Source of the DNA: Acanthosoma haemorrhoidale
Taxonomy: Eukaryota; Arthropoda; Insecta; Hemiptera; Acanthosomatidae
DNA length: 64,000 bases
Direction of reading: 5' to 3'
Assembly: GCA_930367205.1 (NCBI GenBank)
Contig: OV884009.1
Coordinates: 38,511,841-38,575,840 of the forward strand
Every line of letters begins with the position of its first letter. The stretch's first letter is position 1. The position numbers and the translations under genes were made by a program. Of this stretch, positions 37,543 through 48,800 are shown in pieces. A model generated the notes under the pieces. That model had not been told where the DNA came from. It ran no database searches and saw only the letters and a list, made by a program, of their open reading frames with translations.

Positions 37543-37887
37543 CTTAGACCGAGAAGGGGGGACATGTCCTCTACTAGCTCGGACAGGACGAGGACAGTGG
37601 TGCCGGGTGCGCCTTGGTACGCGGCGGGGGCGCTCGGCTCCTGGACGAGGACCGACACCGAGCCTGGGCCCCCCTCTAGCTCCTGGCCGAACCCTTCGCC
37701 CTCACCCATCATCGCCATGTCCTCCGAGTTGTGGACGTAGATGATCTTGTGCTCCTGGTTCTGCTGCTCGTACTCTATCACGCTAACCGGAGTCATGGTC
37801 GTCAGCATGACCGGGGAAGAGGCAGGACTCCCGCCCTCCTCCTTCACGTTCTCCGGCGACCCTCCCTCGCTCATTATTCTCGATCAC
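37543..37887 (-). CDS. 5' coding exon of an unidentified host gene
   Basis: The minus strand has a textbook acceptor (a T-rich tract, then 'gttgcag') ending at 37888. The exon then starts with 13 untranslated bases and an ATG at 37874. The open frame begins MSEGGSPENVKEEGGSPASS and continues acidic and Gly/Ser/Pro-rich. It has a VMLTTMTPVSVIEYEQQ segment, a KIIYVHNSEDM segment, and a hydrophobic TTVLVLSELVEDMSPLLGL end. The best donor is 'ctaag|gtacag' at 37543/37542. An alternative is at about 37511. The exon is much GC-richer than its surroundings, as real exons in AT-rich insect genomes often are. There is no membrane segment, signal peptide or named domain. The composition suits the disordered N-terminus of a nuclear regulator, but that is inference. 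The plus-strand frames here are shadows. Confidence 0.55.
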
Positions 37888-39036
37888 CTGCAACAAAAAC
37901 AAATAAATTATCAATAACAAAGCATGATAAAAATGACAGTAAGTTATTAATTTTATTTTAAACATAAGTAATATAGTAGATCCAAGGATCCTTTATTTCG
38001 GTTTCAATGATTTTGTGGACTATTTCGGGCTGCAAGATGATATTTTTATCACTAGAGACACAACATTGCAAGTATTGAACTAGGTCAACCAGAAGATAAT
38101 TGTACGAAGATAGCGTAAAGACAATTTAAATATAACTTATTAGTCAGGTCTGTAAATAAGAGTGTTTTAGTTGGATAAGAGGATAAAATTGTATCAACAA
38201 TAATATCTGTTCTTTTAAGTAGTTTTAAAAAATTGTAAGTAGCATAATAATTTGTTTGTTCATATTGTATTGTCCCTTTTTATGTGTTCTGAACTAATAT
38301 TATTAATGTCTATAGTTGTGCATTGTTGTTTTAAAAATCTCAGTTAGTTTTAAGTTTGATTGGTAATGAAAGACGATATTTAACCAATATGCGTTGACCG
38401 GAGCAGCAATCCCTATTGCGCTGGAATACGCCCACCACGGGCCATTGGGAAACCTCGTTTTAGGATAACGATCCCAGGAAGGGGCAAAAAATAGTTTTGA
38501 TAAATAACCACGACAACGCCACATTGTTTAGAACGGAATTCAAAAATTTATTTCACAAAATCAAAACTCAATAAATGAAGTATATGATCGCTGAGATAGA
38601 TTTAGTTAAGTGGTATAAATATCTAGATCTAATTTAACTTCTCACTTGTAACTTAAAAAAACATCTCTCCAAAAAATTGACACCACCTAAATGAACTCAA
38701 CATCAATCAATCAATTTAATCATAATAAAAATGTACTACTTTCTTCAAAACATTGTCGATTTTAGTTTTTAAACAGAAAATAATAGGCGGTCAGGGGTAA
38801 AGCAATATATTTTATTTTATATATTGTATACGAATTTGTTGTGAAGTTGTGAATCTAATTTTCGTTACCATTTTCCCCTATACCTTTCCTATGAGTATTT
38901 CCTTTTTTTATCCTCATTAATACTGTCATTTATTTATCTTGTATTTGTGAATGGCATGGCTCTCATTTTAAATTAATGGTGAATTTCACGGAATGTATAT
39001 TTTTATTTATGTAACGATTCCGGAGTTGTTTTTTTT
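37888..39036. other. Probable upstream intron or intergenic DNA
   Basis: If the exon at 37543-37887 is real, the gene's 5' untranslated exon must lie to the right, so this region is partly intron. A 73-codon minus-strand frame at 38303-38524 is unrecognised. No promoter could be identified. Confidence 0.35.
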
Positions 39037-39245
39037 CAACAATAAATATTTATTTAAAGAAAATTACAATCTGCCCTAGAGGGATGATAGATCATTGTGA
39101 AAATATATCGTATTCATACCATATCTACAGTATTACATTTTCTCTTCCATTCATACATTGTTTAAACAATATAGCCATAGCCACATAGCCCACGGATCCG
39201 CCAATTCATTTGCAGTATTGCCACCTTCCCTCTCTCTGGAGGTAT
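39037..39245 (-). mobile_element. Divergent LINE 3' end (shared tail)
   Basis: The plus strand shows 'attacaatctgccct', then 'attcataccatatctaca', then 'cattcatacattgttta', in the order of the J1 tail read from its 3' end. The neighbouring body (39180-39245) is unlike J1. The minus-strand end carries an AATAAA-like block. Confidence 0.65.
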
Positions 39246-40073
39246 TTCTATTTAGTTTTTTTTTCTAAACGAGGTGTACACTTTAAATCGCTTAACCTTT
39301 TTCTGTTAGTTTCTAAGTACCATATTATATATAGGGGCATCGCTATAGTAAATTTTTAGGGGCCCCAGATTTTTTTTTCTGCGTAAAAAAATGATAGGGA
39401 AGAGATTTAAACTGCGTTCATGAAGTGGTTTTGCATTATAGAAAATTAACCTAGAACGTTATCACTAAATGTTTTCTAATTTATTGACTAAAAAACTATT
39501 TGAAAGGCTTTATCAGCTATGATTTATGTAAACGACAAAATTAAAAAAAACAAAACCGAAAGAGCATTAAACGAAATGTTTATAGCTATCTAAGATATGC
39601 TGTGAGTAGAGTTAAGATCTGTCACCAGGGAAAGGTTAAGGTCCGAACATTTCATCCAAGAACCTGGAACCTTTTCTAAATCGTCTCTCCTTTAGTGGCC
39701 TTGGGCATTCTTCTCAAAACTTTTTTTTATATCGTGCTAAGGTTTCGTCCAGGCCGACTTTCAACGAAATATTTTAGATTTCCTGATGAGATGAGGCGAC
39801 CCACTTTCATGCATGTCGGTCGTGGATATTTAAATAAATTTCTGACTTATCTACGAAACATCATTCTCATGAGTAGTGTAATAATTTGTCCGTAGGATTA
39901 AGTTATTATGAAATGTGGGTGACGTTTAAATGCATAAACAGTTAAAACATTTCAATTACAACACCTTGAACTGAAATGATATAGGAATGAAAGTTTACCA
40001 TTATTATTACTTTGAATGTTAACATCATTTAGAGAACACTTTCCCTAGACACTTCAAGAGACCAGTTCAACTA
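39246..40073. other. No gene seen
   Basis: AT-rich. A 66-codon plus-strand frame at 39695-39895 has no recognised domain. Confidence 0.4.
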
Positions 40074-40805
40074 CGAGGGTGTACCCAAAAGAAACCAGAC
40101 TGGTGTTTGCGGTGGAGTTTTTGTAGTACTGGGTTCCTCCGATAGGACCATGTAAAGAAACTTTTCACCAGTCTGTATGCCAAGTGCCGTCAATGGATCA
40201 GTCCCGTTTTGCGTTAATTTATTTGTGACAATTGTTTTGCGCGCTCGTTGTTTTCGTGAACAGCGCACGGGGTTGAAGTCTTGCTTCCTGCTAGAAAAAT
40301 CTGTCACAGAAACAAAAGCGGCCTACAAGGATGATGCTATGGGGAAAACTCAAGTGTTTGAGTGCTTTTCCCGTTTCAAAAGTGGGGAAATGATGAACTT
40401 CGCTCTGGATGTCCTTCGAACCACCGAGAATATCAAAAACATTCGCGAAATCGTCCTGGAAGATGGACGACGGATCATCGAAGAAGTTGTGTAGAAATCT
40501 TCACCAAAAAAAAAAGTAACTTGGAGTTCAGTAAAGCGAATTTTAACTGAGGATGAGAAGGGTGGCTGCAAAATTTGTTCCTCAACTGCTGCGGGGAGCG
40601 CCGATTTTGGACGACTGAAAGGAAGAAGTCGAAGAAGTAAAGAAAAACGACGGAGGCGATGCATAGCATCACAAAAGAGGAATTTAAATAAATTTTCGTG
40701 AATAAAATATTGGACTCCAATGGAGAGTACTTTGAAGGAAAGTAAAGGTTTTTTGTAAAAAAAATTAAATGAAAAATAGTTCGGTTACTTTTGGGTACGC
40801 CATCG
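40074..40805 (+). mobile_element. mariner element, internally deleted (732 bp)
   Basis: The inverted terminal repeats are 23 bp (20 of 23 matching) at 40074-40096 and 40783-40805. They share the core 'gtacccaaaag' and are flanked by TA on both sides, the mariner target. The plus strand encodes a decayed mariner transposase N-terminus at about 40300-40500 (KDDAMGKTQVFECFSRFKSG, then a KIREIVLEDGRR-type segment). In another frame, fragments of the extreme C-terminus follow (VEEVKKN, ITKEEFK and a GEYFEGK-like end near 40725). Intact mariners are near 1.3 kb. The missing centre is the DD34D catalytic domain. This copy cannot encode transposase, but could once have been mobilised in trans. Confidence 0.92.
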
Positions 40806-41154
40806 TAGTAAGTAATGTAAGTATTGAGGGCATGTTTTGTTATTAATATTTATTGTTTATTTACATGATTTAATTGTTGATATGAAATACTGAATTTCTC
40901 CAGAAGATGCCTACAGAAATGTAACGATTCAATAAGAATAATTAATTATGCCTTATTTAGAAATTTATTTTTCTACTGCCTTGGAATTAAAAGTTATAAT
41001 TCTTATTATAGTTATCGTGATGGAAGATTTTCGTGAACAGCACAAGATGTTATTATAGGTATTATAAAAAAAAAAGCGACATGATTTTCCCACTTCTTTA
41101 ACATGGGGACCAATTTTAAAGATGTTTTCATGTCACAAGAATTTCATGACAATA
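40806..41154. other. No gene seen
   Basis: AT-rich. Nothing recognised. Confidence 0.4.
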
Positions 41155-41205
41155 GTGGTCAACGTTTTGACATACTATGATTGTCTGCATCAGGCTCTAA
41201 TAACA
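41155..41205 (-). repeat. Penelope/hammerhead-like motif, copy 4
   Basis: The minus strand reads 'gagcctgatgcagaca', then 'catagtatgtc', then 'aaaacgttgacc'. The family consensus is CAGGACCTGATGCA, then a short hairpin (GACATAC / GTATGTC), then GAAACGTTGAC. The CTGATG...GAAA layout with a G-C-closed stem between resembles a hammerhead ribozyme core, except for one extra base after CTGATG. Motifs of this kind are known from the terminal repeats of Penelope-like elements. No reverse transcriptase or GIY-YIG remnant was found nearby. Confidence 0.55.
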
Positions 41206-41477
41206 GAAAAAAAAGGAGGGTTTCCTTTCAAATTATTATAGATTTATTATACTTTAACAGATTACTTGATTTTGTGAACTCTATCGTATATTTTTGCTTC
41301 GTATATACTCTTCGTGATATCTGTTACATAATTGTTCTTATTCTCTAACATCAAACTGACCAACTGTCTCATATAATAAGCATACATCATTTCATAAAAT
41401 ATTCATGCCACCACGTTGTTGTATACTTCTTAATGTAAGTAATTGTAACACTTTGTTTAAAATCTCCTTTTCTTGCC
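41206..41477. other. Spacer between two oppositely oriented motif copies
   Basis: 272 bp of AT-rich sequence between motif copies facing away from each other. It may be the remnant of one element, but nothing codes. Confidence 0.3.
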
Positions 41478-41525
41478 TTATCAGGACCTGATGCAAACAT
41501 ACACAACATGGCGACATGTCGTCCA
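41478..41525 (+). repeat. Penelope/hammerhead-like motif, copy 5
   Basis: Plus-strand 'ttatcaggacctgatgcaaa', then 'catacacaacatggcgaca', then 'tgtcg'. The 5' half (CAGGACCTGATGCA) is perfect. The GTCGAAACG half is degraded. Confidence 0.55.
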
Positions 41526-41929
41526 ATAATAAATTAGATGACAACGTAAAATCTATCTTTCAACAAACAATAGCCGATAACCTTACAAATAATTCATTCA
41601 TATGTGACAAAACTTAAGATGTGGAAATGCAAGATTGCAAAAACTGGACGGTCGTTGGAGAATGTCTCCAGTCTCTTAATACAGAAATCCGATTAGAGAG
41701 TAGATAAGGTACATTCGCATATTTGTCTCCTATATGGCAAACGCATAAGAGATTTTGTTTATTTGCCATGTTTTAACAGAAGTAATTCGCATAACGTGGG
41801 ACATTCTACTCCGCTGTTACTAGAGTCTTTATACATGAAAAGATTGTTGTCTTCAAAATAGAATATTAAATGATTATTTGGCTCTTTATGTAATTTATAT
41901 CACTGCTTAGATGGACCAAACCTTTATTC
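41526..41929. other. No gene seen
   Basis: AT-rich. Nothing recognised. Confidence 0.4.
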
Positions 41930-42150
41930 AATTGTGTAAGGTGAAAGGCTGCATCGAAATACGGCAGCGAATTGGTTCAAACGCTTCAATGCTAGGAAAA
42001 GCAGTCTTTAAGACATGCCTTGATCAGGTAAATTGTCGACGATCATAAATTACACGAGAGTGTAAGCAAGGGTTCATAGGATACGAGGATTGGCGGATTC
42101 AATATTGGATTCAAATTTCATAGCATATGTGCGAATTTTCAAAAACCAGT
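41930..42150 (+). pseudogene. Decayed mariner/Tc1-type transposase fragment
   Basis: Second copy of the family at 14570-14900. It shares 'ggctgcatcgaaatacgg' (41947-41964), the block around 'gatcaggtaaattgtcgac', and 'aattacacgagagtgtaag'. Decoded residues include a VDDHKLHESVS-like stretch matching VNDNELLQSVS in the other copy. It has lost all reading frames. Confidence 0.5.
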
Positions 42151-42549
42151 ATTATGAACAATAGCGTTTGTAATTTAGTAATTGCTGTATAACCTTTTTT
42201 GATACAATATTGCCAACATTTGAACTTCATATGGTTTGCTGCATATTAGTGCCAAGTTCTACTTGGGCACTACATTCCTAAGGTAAAACTCCTCGCCTTA
42301 CTTTTTCGACCTCCAACTTAATCGTCATACTTTCGAACAAGGCATTAGTTTGGTCCATTATATACTGTTTTATGAGAAATTAAACAAGATTGCACTAATA
42401 TCCTTTAACCCTTACTTCAAATGTCAAGAATATTACATCAAAGAAGGTTATGTACCATAATGCGTACTAACTTTTAATCTAATAGAAAATATAAATTAAT
42501 GTGTTTGAACAAAAAACTTAATAAAACTTATTTAAATTGTTTGTATCAA

Positions 42550-42830
42550 TAAATCTCACCGATTGGCACTGTAAAGGTTTTTTTACACCACAGCGTAAGC
42601 CAGAATTCGTATATGACCATACAAAGATTAGCGGGTACAATATGGGCTTCAAATCTTTGAAAACTAGTTTTATGTACAAGAGCTTCAATTTTGCTCACAA
42701 CGGTTGGAAAAGGCATAAAAACGGCAAAAACTGAGGGAAACTTTTGATTTGAGCAGGATATCTGAAAAACTGAATTTTTGTGGAACACAAAGGCCTAAGT
42801 GTTCGTGAGAACAACCTTTATTGTTATTAT
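42550..42830 (+). pseudogene. Decayed fragment of the same DNA-transposon family
   Basis: It shares 'gaccatacaaagatta', then 'atgggcttcaaatc' with 14810-14855 ('ggccatacaaggataa', then 'ataggcttcaaatc'). Open frames of 65 and 80 codons on opposite strands here are not genes. Probably the 3' half of the element represented at 41930-42150, with some insertion or rearrangement between them. Confidence 0.45.
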
Positions 42831-43630
42831 TAATATTATAATGATTATTATTTACTTATTTTATTTTAAGATAAGTAAAAATGTATAGCTTTCATTTCAG
42901 CCATAAACACGGGCGATAGAGTAACAGTTAGGTAGTTTAAATAAATTGCTCTTTGATTGTAAAAAACAAGATAACATTTTTAAAAACTGTTTTTAAAGCA
43001 AGATTCTTAGCGTCTTCATGAATTCAAATTCTAATGTGTGTTTTGTTTTTGCTTCGGCACGAAAGGTATTTATGAATGGATCTGACGAAACCATGAGTAA
43101 ATTGAAAACTTCTTTATTTGCGATTTTCCACTTTTCCGGGAATTTTCTCGTCGATAAGATCGATAATCTTAGGTTCTAGCTTCTTGGGCCTCCTCTGTCA
43201 GCGTTCCTTTGGGTAAAATAGATGCAAAAATTATAATTCTGTCAAGCGACATAATCTTGTTCACAGTGTTTGGCATATAGCGCCACGACTAAATGCAGCT
43301 CCTCACACAAACTTCCTTGACTGTAATTTTCAAAATTCTGTGGATCAATTGCAGCTCCTCTGTTGATAGGGTCCAGATGATGATTCTGAATCTGTGAATT
43401 AAACCATTGTCCACACGAGTCATTTCCTAAGTGCTATTGTGGCCTTCCCTAGCAAGCATCAACAATAGACTGACGGAAAGGATTAAGGATATTAGGTATT
43501 AAATAAAGCTTTTATTTGTATGTAGTCAAATGTGAATTTGACCTTTGTTCGATAATGTTTGAACAGCTCATTTGACTGAATTTGCTAGATAATTCCGCAG
43601 GTTCCCGTAGCTGCTACTTACATTTATCAT
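42831..43630. other. No gene seen
   Basis: Unassigned. A GC-richer patch at 43180-43460 shows no recognised exon. Confidence 0.4.
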
Positions 43631-43899
43631 TAACACAAGGTTTAAAAAAACAACAACAATTTTACTATGATAAAATTACAACCTGCCTCATTGGGCAATA
43701 AGTAATTGTGATAAATGTTTTCATTCATACCATATTTACAATTTTCATTCACTCGCTCATTCATACAGTATTTACAAACAGCCAAAAGACCTTCCAAATC
43801 CACATGGTTGTCACCTCCCTCGCATGCGAAATAGGAAGCGGAGTCTTGGGAAGTCCCACACGCTCCTCCGCCAGTCGCGTCACCGGATAACACAAGGTT
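43631..43899 (-). mobile_element. J1-derived ~245-bp retroposon with 12-bp TSD
   Basis: Exact TSD 'taacacaaggtt' at 43631-43642 and 43888-43899. The insert is a minus-strand copy that starts at the 'tccggtgacgcg' zone used by other short copies and ends in an A-rich tail (T/G-poor 'aaaaaacaacaacaat' on the plus strand). The frames across it are repeat shadows. Confidence 0.9.
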
Positions 43900-45640
43900 C
43901 AAAGAACGTTTTGATTCCAGTAACACCTTAGTACTTATCCTATGAATGTAATGAGAATAGGTTTTTTTATTTATACAGCAATCTTAAAACCCCCGGGATT
44001 TTTATTCCGGAATTATTTGATTCGAAAATATATTAGTTAACTATCCCTCATATCAAAAACATAGTCAATTTGCCTTTTTTGAACACTTTAAAAATCTTCT
44101 TTTTTTTTTGGGCGCTCCACACCACTGTGCGTCGTACTTCCCCAACATAAGTTATACCACAACTGCACATTATAATAACCGTGCATATATGAGCGGTTTC
44201 GAATCAATGATTGATAACAGCGATTTCTCTCCAGCCAAATATGTGTAGCTATTACGTAGTGAGAAGAAAATGAAGGGCGGTTGGAGAAAGTAAATAAAGG
44301 AGGGCTGTGGGGTCGGCCCAGCGGGTTATAACCGACCAAGTACCTGCCCGCTTTTTTCTCCAGGTTAATCGCCTGAGCACCTACCAAGGGCCTGGTCACG
44401 ACACCACTCTGTAATAGTTATCTCTGCAACTGCCTTCAGGAAATGATACTTTCCTCGTTAGCTCATTGGTGTATCTTGTTTCATATATTACAATTTATGT
44501 GTACTTCAATAAAGACTTTATCTATCATCAAAAAAGGCGTTATTATTTTCATTTTTAGGCTAGATGCATTGAATAGTAGCATATGATTATTTTTATTATT
44601 TAAATATTAGAAATGTAATGATATTGTTTTAAAAACGAGAACTACTCTTCACCCTGACTGACTGTATGTGCTGTTCGTAGTGAGTCCACTATTATGGACG
44701 TGGTATCTCCATGGCTGGAGCTATAAATTTCGGGCCCCCCTGCAAAGCTTCAAAAAAGGTCCCTCAGACTACCGGGAAAGTGTTGGGAAGGTTACTTTTT
44801 TCCTTTGTTCATATCCTATCTCACCTTAGATCACTTGATTTTTAAGTTTTCAAAGAAGACATACGCATTGGTTGATAAACGTAGACAGATAATTGTACAC
44901 CTTCTTTCTTATTCTTAATCTTGGTTCAGAAAGATAAAACGTATAAAGTAATGCATGCATATGTTTTTAATGCACAATGGACAAACACACACATCCCTTA
45001 CAAAAATTTAAAAAAGCAGAAACTAGAGTCGGACAAAATTTATAACAAAATAATAGTAATACAAAACTTCTAATTAATATATGGAATTCAGCTAAGGTAT
45101 TAAGTTTTTATTTTTTCCTTCCATTTCAGCAAAACATTGGACTAAGGTCCGTTTGTCCAGTCCTGAGATTTCTGCATGGTTTATGGCCCGCATCTAAGCG
45201 TTTAGCCTATATCATTTGCAATGACTTATCCAGTCAAAACTACGCAATTATTGATTATTTTAACTGTTATTAGAATTCGCTAGTATAATGTACTAAACTT
45301 TATTCTACTTCAATACTGTTGTAAAAATTCAGGGTAAATAAAATGGATAGAAAGTATTATATAAAATATTGTCTCATTCTCGGAATGGGGATGGTTTTCC
45401 AAATCCTTGCCTCTTTTGGCAGAGCCCTCTCCCCGCGCCACGGGGTTTCATCCGACCATGGCATCTCACATTGATGTCCCATCTGATAAAATATATGAAA
45501 AATATAGCCATCTCAATAAAACAAGACCAAGTGTCATTAATTAATTTGTATTAAAACAAATATATTTCTCTATAATTTTTAATAGGGTATAAAATTCAAG
45601 GTCTCGTCCTAATTAACACTATGTAGTTTTATTTTTTGTC
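43900..45640. other. No gene seen (1.7 kb)
   Basis: A 103-codon minus-strand frame at 44088-44399 is GC-richer but unrecognised. A partial R220-like block ('gggtataaaattcaaggtct', then 'cctaattaa') lies near 45584-45620. Confidence 0.4.
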
Positions 45641-46060
45641 ATCGCAAATCTTTTTTTTTTTTATGATGAAATTACAATCTGCCTTAATACTTAATAGGCA
45701 ATAAATAATTGAGATAAATCTTTTCATTTATACCATACTTACCATTCATCATTCGCTCGCACATTCATTTACAAACAGCCCAGGGGCCCCCCAAGTTCAC
45801 ACGGTTGTTGCCTCCCTCGCATGCGAAAGAGGAAGTGGAGTCTTGGGAAGTCCTCCACCAGCCACGCCACCGAATACGAGCAAGGCTGACGAAGAGCGCG
45901 AGAGCCACATACGCTCAGGACATGATTGGAGAAACTGGCCATTTTCAGGACTCCCATTGTTGCGCATTTATAGGAGGCCACGAGGCCACTGCCGTTTCAG
46001 TCTCCGAGGAGGATTATAGGGATGAGTGAAGCAGAACAATGACTGTGCTATCGCAAATCT
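45641..46060 (-). mobile_element. J1 LINE 3' fragment with 11-bp TSD
   Basis: Exact TSD 'atcgcaaatct' at 45641-45651 and 46050-46060. The minus-strand insert of ~398 bp reaches into the end of the reverse transcriptase frame (CCRRLKRQW-like codons near 45990-46010) and ends in an A run (plus-strand T run 45651-45661). The short open frames on both strands belong to the repeat. Confidence 0.9.
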
Positions 46061-46099
46061 ATCAGACATATTTTTATAACAAAATTTTCATAGAATAAA

Positions 46100-46330
46100 A
46101 GTTTTACTTGATGCCTCAGAGATGATTAAAATAAAAGCAACCCCATGAAAAATAATACAGGGTCAATTATTCAGTAGTTACATCTAATCAGAAAACAAAA
46201 ATTTTTCACGAAAATCATGATGAGTAGCTTCTAAAATTAAAGATAGCTACGTCCTGATTAATAATTTTTACTGGCTTGGGCTTCAGTGGACTGTTATCAC
46301 ATTGAAGCTGTCAAGAAGAAATATAATTCA
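46100..46330 (+). repeat. R220 repeat, copy
   Basis: Aligns with 1030-1260: 'gcctc', then 'aaaataaaagcaacccca', then 'tgaaaaataa', then 'aaaattaaagat', then 'cctgattaataattt', then 'cagtggactgtta'. Same order, same spacing, same strand. Confidence 0.6.
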
Positions 46331-47797
46331 TATTATAGTAAAGTTGGGTCCTTATATATGATTTCTCTGGTTCCGGATCAAAGTTATATAAAAAATGTCT
46401 AAAAGTTCTAATTGTTTCCTTATAAACATATAAGTATCAGTAACAAATAATGTAAAACAAAAACTTAAATCCTGCTTCAAAAGCAAAATATTTTATTGAA
46501 ATAATAATGTATTATTTATCAGTAGTTGAATTAAGAAATAAGACATTTTACCTGTGCATACATTGTCTTGCAGCTATTACATGTCTGTAGAGACCACTCC
46601 AATTATTTCCATTCATTTTATTTATAAATGGGTCGTAAATAATTTCGATTTGAAATATTTCATACTAAATCTATTCAAAATTTACAGATAAAATTATATG
46701 TAGGTTCATTTTTTGTAAAGTTCAAATAATGAACAAATTTTATTGAAGCTCATATCCATGTATTGAATAACTCTAGTTTAATTATTCTAACTTAACTTTC
46801 AAAATTTTATTTTTACTACTTATTGTGTAAAAGGTATGCACGAATTTACATATTTATGTGTGAATACTTGTAAATTAGGTGTGTGTGTATTTTTATAAAT
46901 ATTTTAGTTTTCAAGGAAGTTCTTGTTTTATTTTCTTCATCATATTGCCTTTGTATTTCAATGTTTTCATTTTATATTTTTAATTCCTGATAAATAAATG
47001 ACTTTTAAGTGAATATGTTTATGAAAAAAAAATGCAAAAAGAAGGCAGACTGACAGAGAAGTTCGTGCAGTGCAAAAGTATTGGAAATGAGTGAGACAAA
47101 CGACACACTTTTGGGTGATCTGGAGAAGGAACAGTTCAAAAGCTTACTCGTCGGAACGTCATTTCGACGCTTATACGCCACGTGATTGACGACTAATCAA
47201 TGAACTCAGATCAGCACTTATAACGACTTTCCAAATACTAACTAGTGTGAGTTAACACTAGCAAGGTATGTAATTATAGTCGTACATTAGTAGGCTCTGG
47301 TCTATACCTCAAAGGAGTGCTCCCCGCAGTTCGGCTAATTGGTTTTTACCAAGAACTGCTCTATACTTCCGATCTACAGTATCTAAATCCTGGTATATAT
47401 AGTTCACTTTGTCTGCATTACCACAGTCCGAGAAGTCCTAATTTCATTATAGTACCCACGCACAATTATCTTATACCAACCCTTCGAATCAATCACAACA
47501 CACAATCATAAACCGTATCTATCATTCACACTCATCAATAACCCAATCAACGACCTTTAAATTAGCAATACGAATTAAAGCCGACACTAGCGCTTTTAGT
47601 GGGCGACCACACAAACCTCTCTTTTCAAAAACACTGAGCGTCTTCATGTTGACGTAATGTTATTTACGATTCCTCCGAAGTGACCCAAAGAGTGTGCTAA
47701 CGAAATAAAATAAGGCGAAATTGCTCAAACAACTCTACCAGGCTTTTCCAAACCACAGGCTGAACTCTAATCTGACTTTAATGTTGTAAGGTTAATA
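46331..47797. other. No gene seen (1.5 kb)
   Basis: AT-rich. A GC-richer patch at 47040-47240 has no recognised exon or repeat. Confidence 0.4.
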
Positions 47798-48800
47798 CAC
47801 TGATGAACAAAATTAACGCACAACTCATTTTTTTTTTTTGGTTAAAATTAAATAAGTTATCTTCCGCTTTTACTTTGATTGGTGATATCAGTGTAATTAT
47901 ATACCGTGAATAAATAGTAGCATTTGATACATCCAATCCACACATCAAAAAAGTCGTTCTCACTCATTCTTTCTCTTTATAAACGTTTTTAATTTTTTTC
48001 AATGGCCTCAGTAAGCCATTTAAATTAATACGATCGCCTTAAGGCTGTTACTAATTAAGGAAGGATACAGTCAGCGTGAAGTCGCTAGGAGACTGGGAGT
48101 ACATCAGTCGTCTATACGCAGGGCTCTAAAGCGATTTATAAGGACTGTAAGAAGAAGGCTTAATATAAATAATCTGGGTGACAGCTCACAAAATGGCCAG
48201 GCAATTGGACTTTGGAAAACTGGAAGAGTTTTCTCTTTAGAAATGAGGTGAGGGTTGGGCTCGTCTTCAGATGGCTGCAATTTTACATTGAGATGGCCAG
48301 GAGGAAGGTAAGCTACATAGGAAACATAATCAAATAACATTTACTGCCGTTTTCTCCCTACATTGGTGAGGGATTCTTGTTAATGGATGATAATGCCAGA
48401 CCCCGCAGAGCACGAGTGGTTGATGATTACCTGATTGAGGTTGGGGTTGAGCACTTGTTGTGGCCACCACGGAGTCCAGACTTAAATCATATTGAGCACG
48501 TCTGAGACCAACTGAAGCGAAGAGTACGATGTCGGAAACCATGTTCTAGACACCCTTGAAGAATCGGAAACAGCTGCTGTTGAAGAGTGGGACAATATTC
48601 ATCAGGAAAACCTCTTCCTATCAATTCTGAGGCGTTCAAGTGATGTGATTCGTGGCAGAGGCGGAAATGCCCGTTTTGAGTATAAAGTTTCTTTTACTCA
48701 TTATATACCTTCAATTACTTGTATAAAATACAATTTCGTTTTCAAATGAGTTTTTTGCACAAATTGGAAATCTTTCAAAAAGTAAGTTTCTTCATCAGTG
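47798..48800 (+). mobile_element. Tc1-like DD34E transposon, internally deleted relic (1003 bp)
   Basis: The terminal repeats begin 'cactgatgaa' at 47798 and end 'ttcatcagtg' at 48800, flanked by TA at 47796-47797 and 48801-48802. The plus strand encodes a Tc1 helix-turn-helix segment near 48055-48130 (GYSQREVARRLGVHQSSIRR). A deletion follows, then the catalytic domain from ~48205. The first catalytic segment reads FLFRNEVRV, where families have an Asp. The second (MDDNARPRRARVV, near 48385) and third (WPPRSPDLNHIEH) are present with 34 residues between Asp and Glu. There are in-frame stops, one replacing the usual Trp after IEHV. Not functional. Confidence 0.9.

Noticed and set aside
37480..37961. 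Plus-strand frames over the GC-rich block at 37.5-38.0 kb
   Set aside because: They lie opposite the better supported minus-strand exon, lack splice context and are Arg/Pro-rich as expected for antisense of GC-rich coding DNA.
40350..40720. Minus-strand frames of 104 and 81 codons
   Set aside because: Antisense shadows of the decayed mariner transposase.
42546..42788. Opposite-strand frames of 65 and 80 codons as a small gene
   Set aside because: The segment is a decayed DNA-transposon fragment shared with 14.8 kb.
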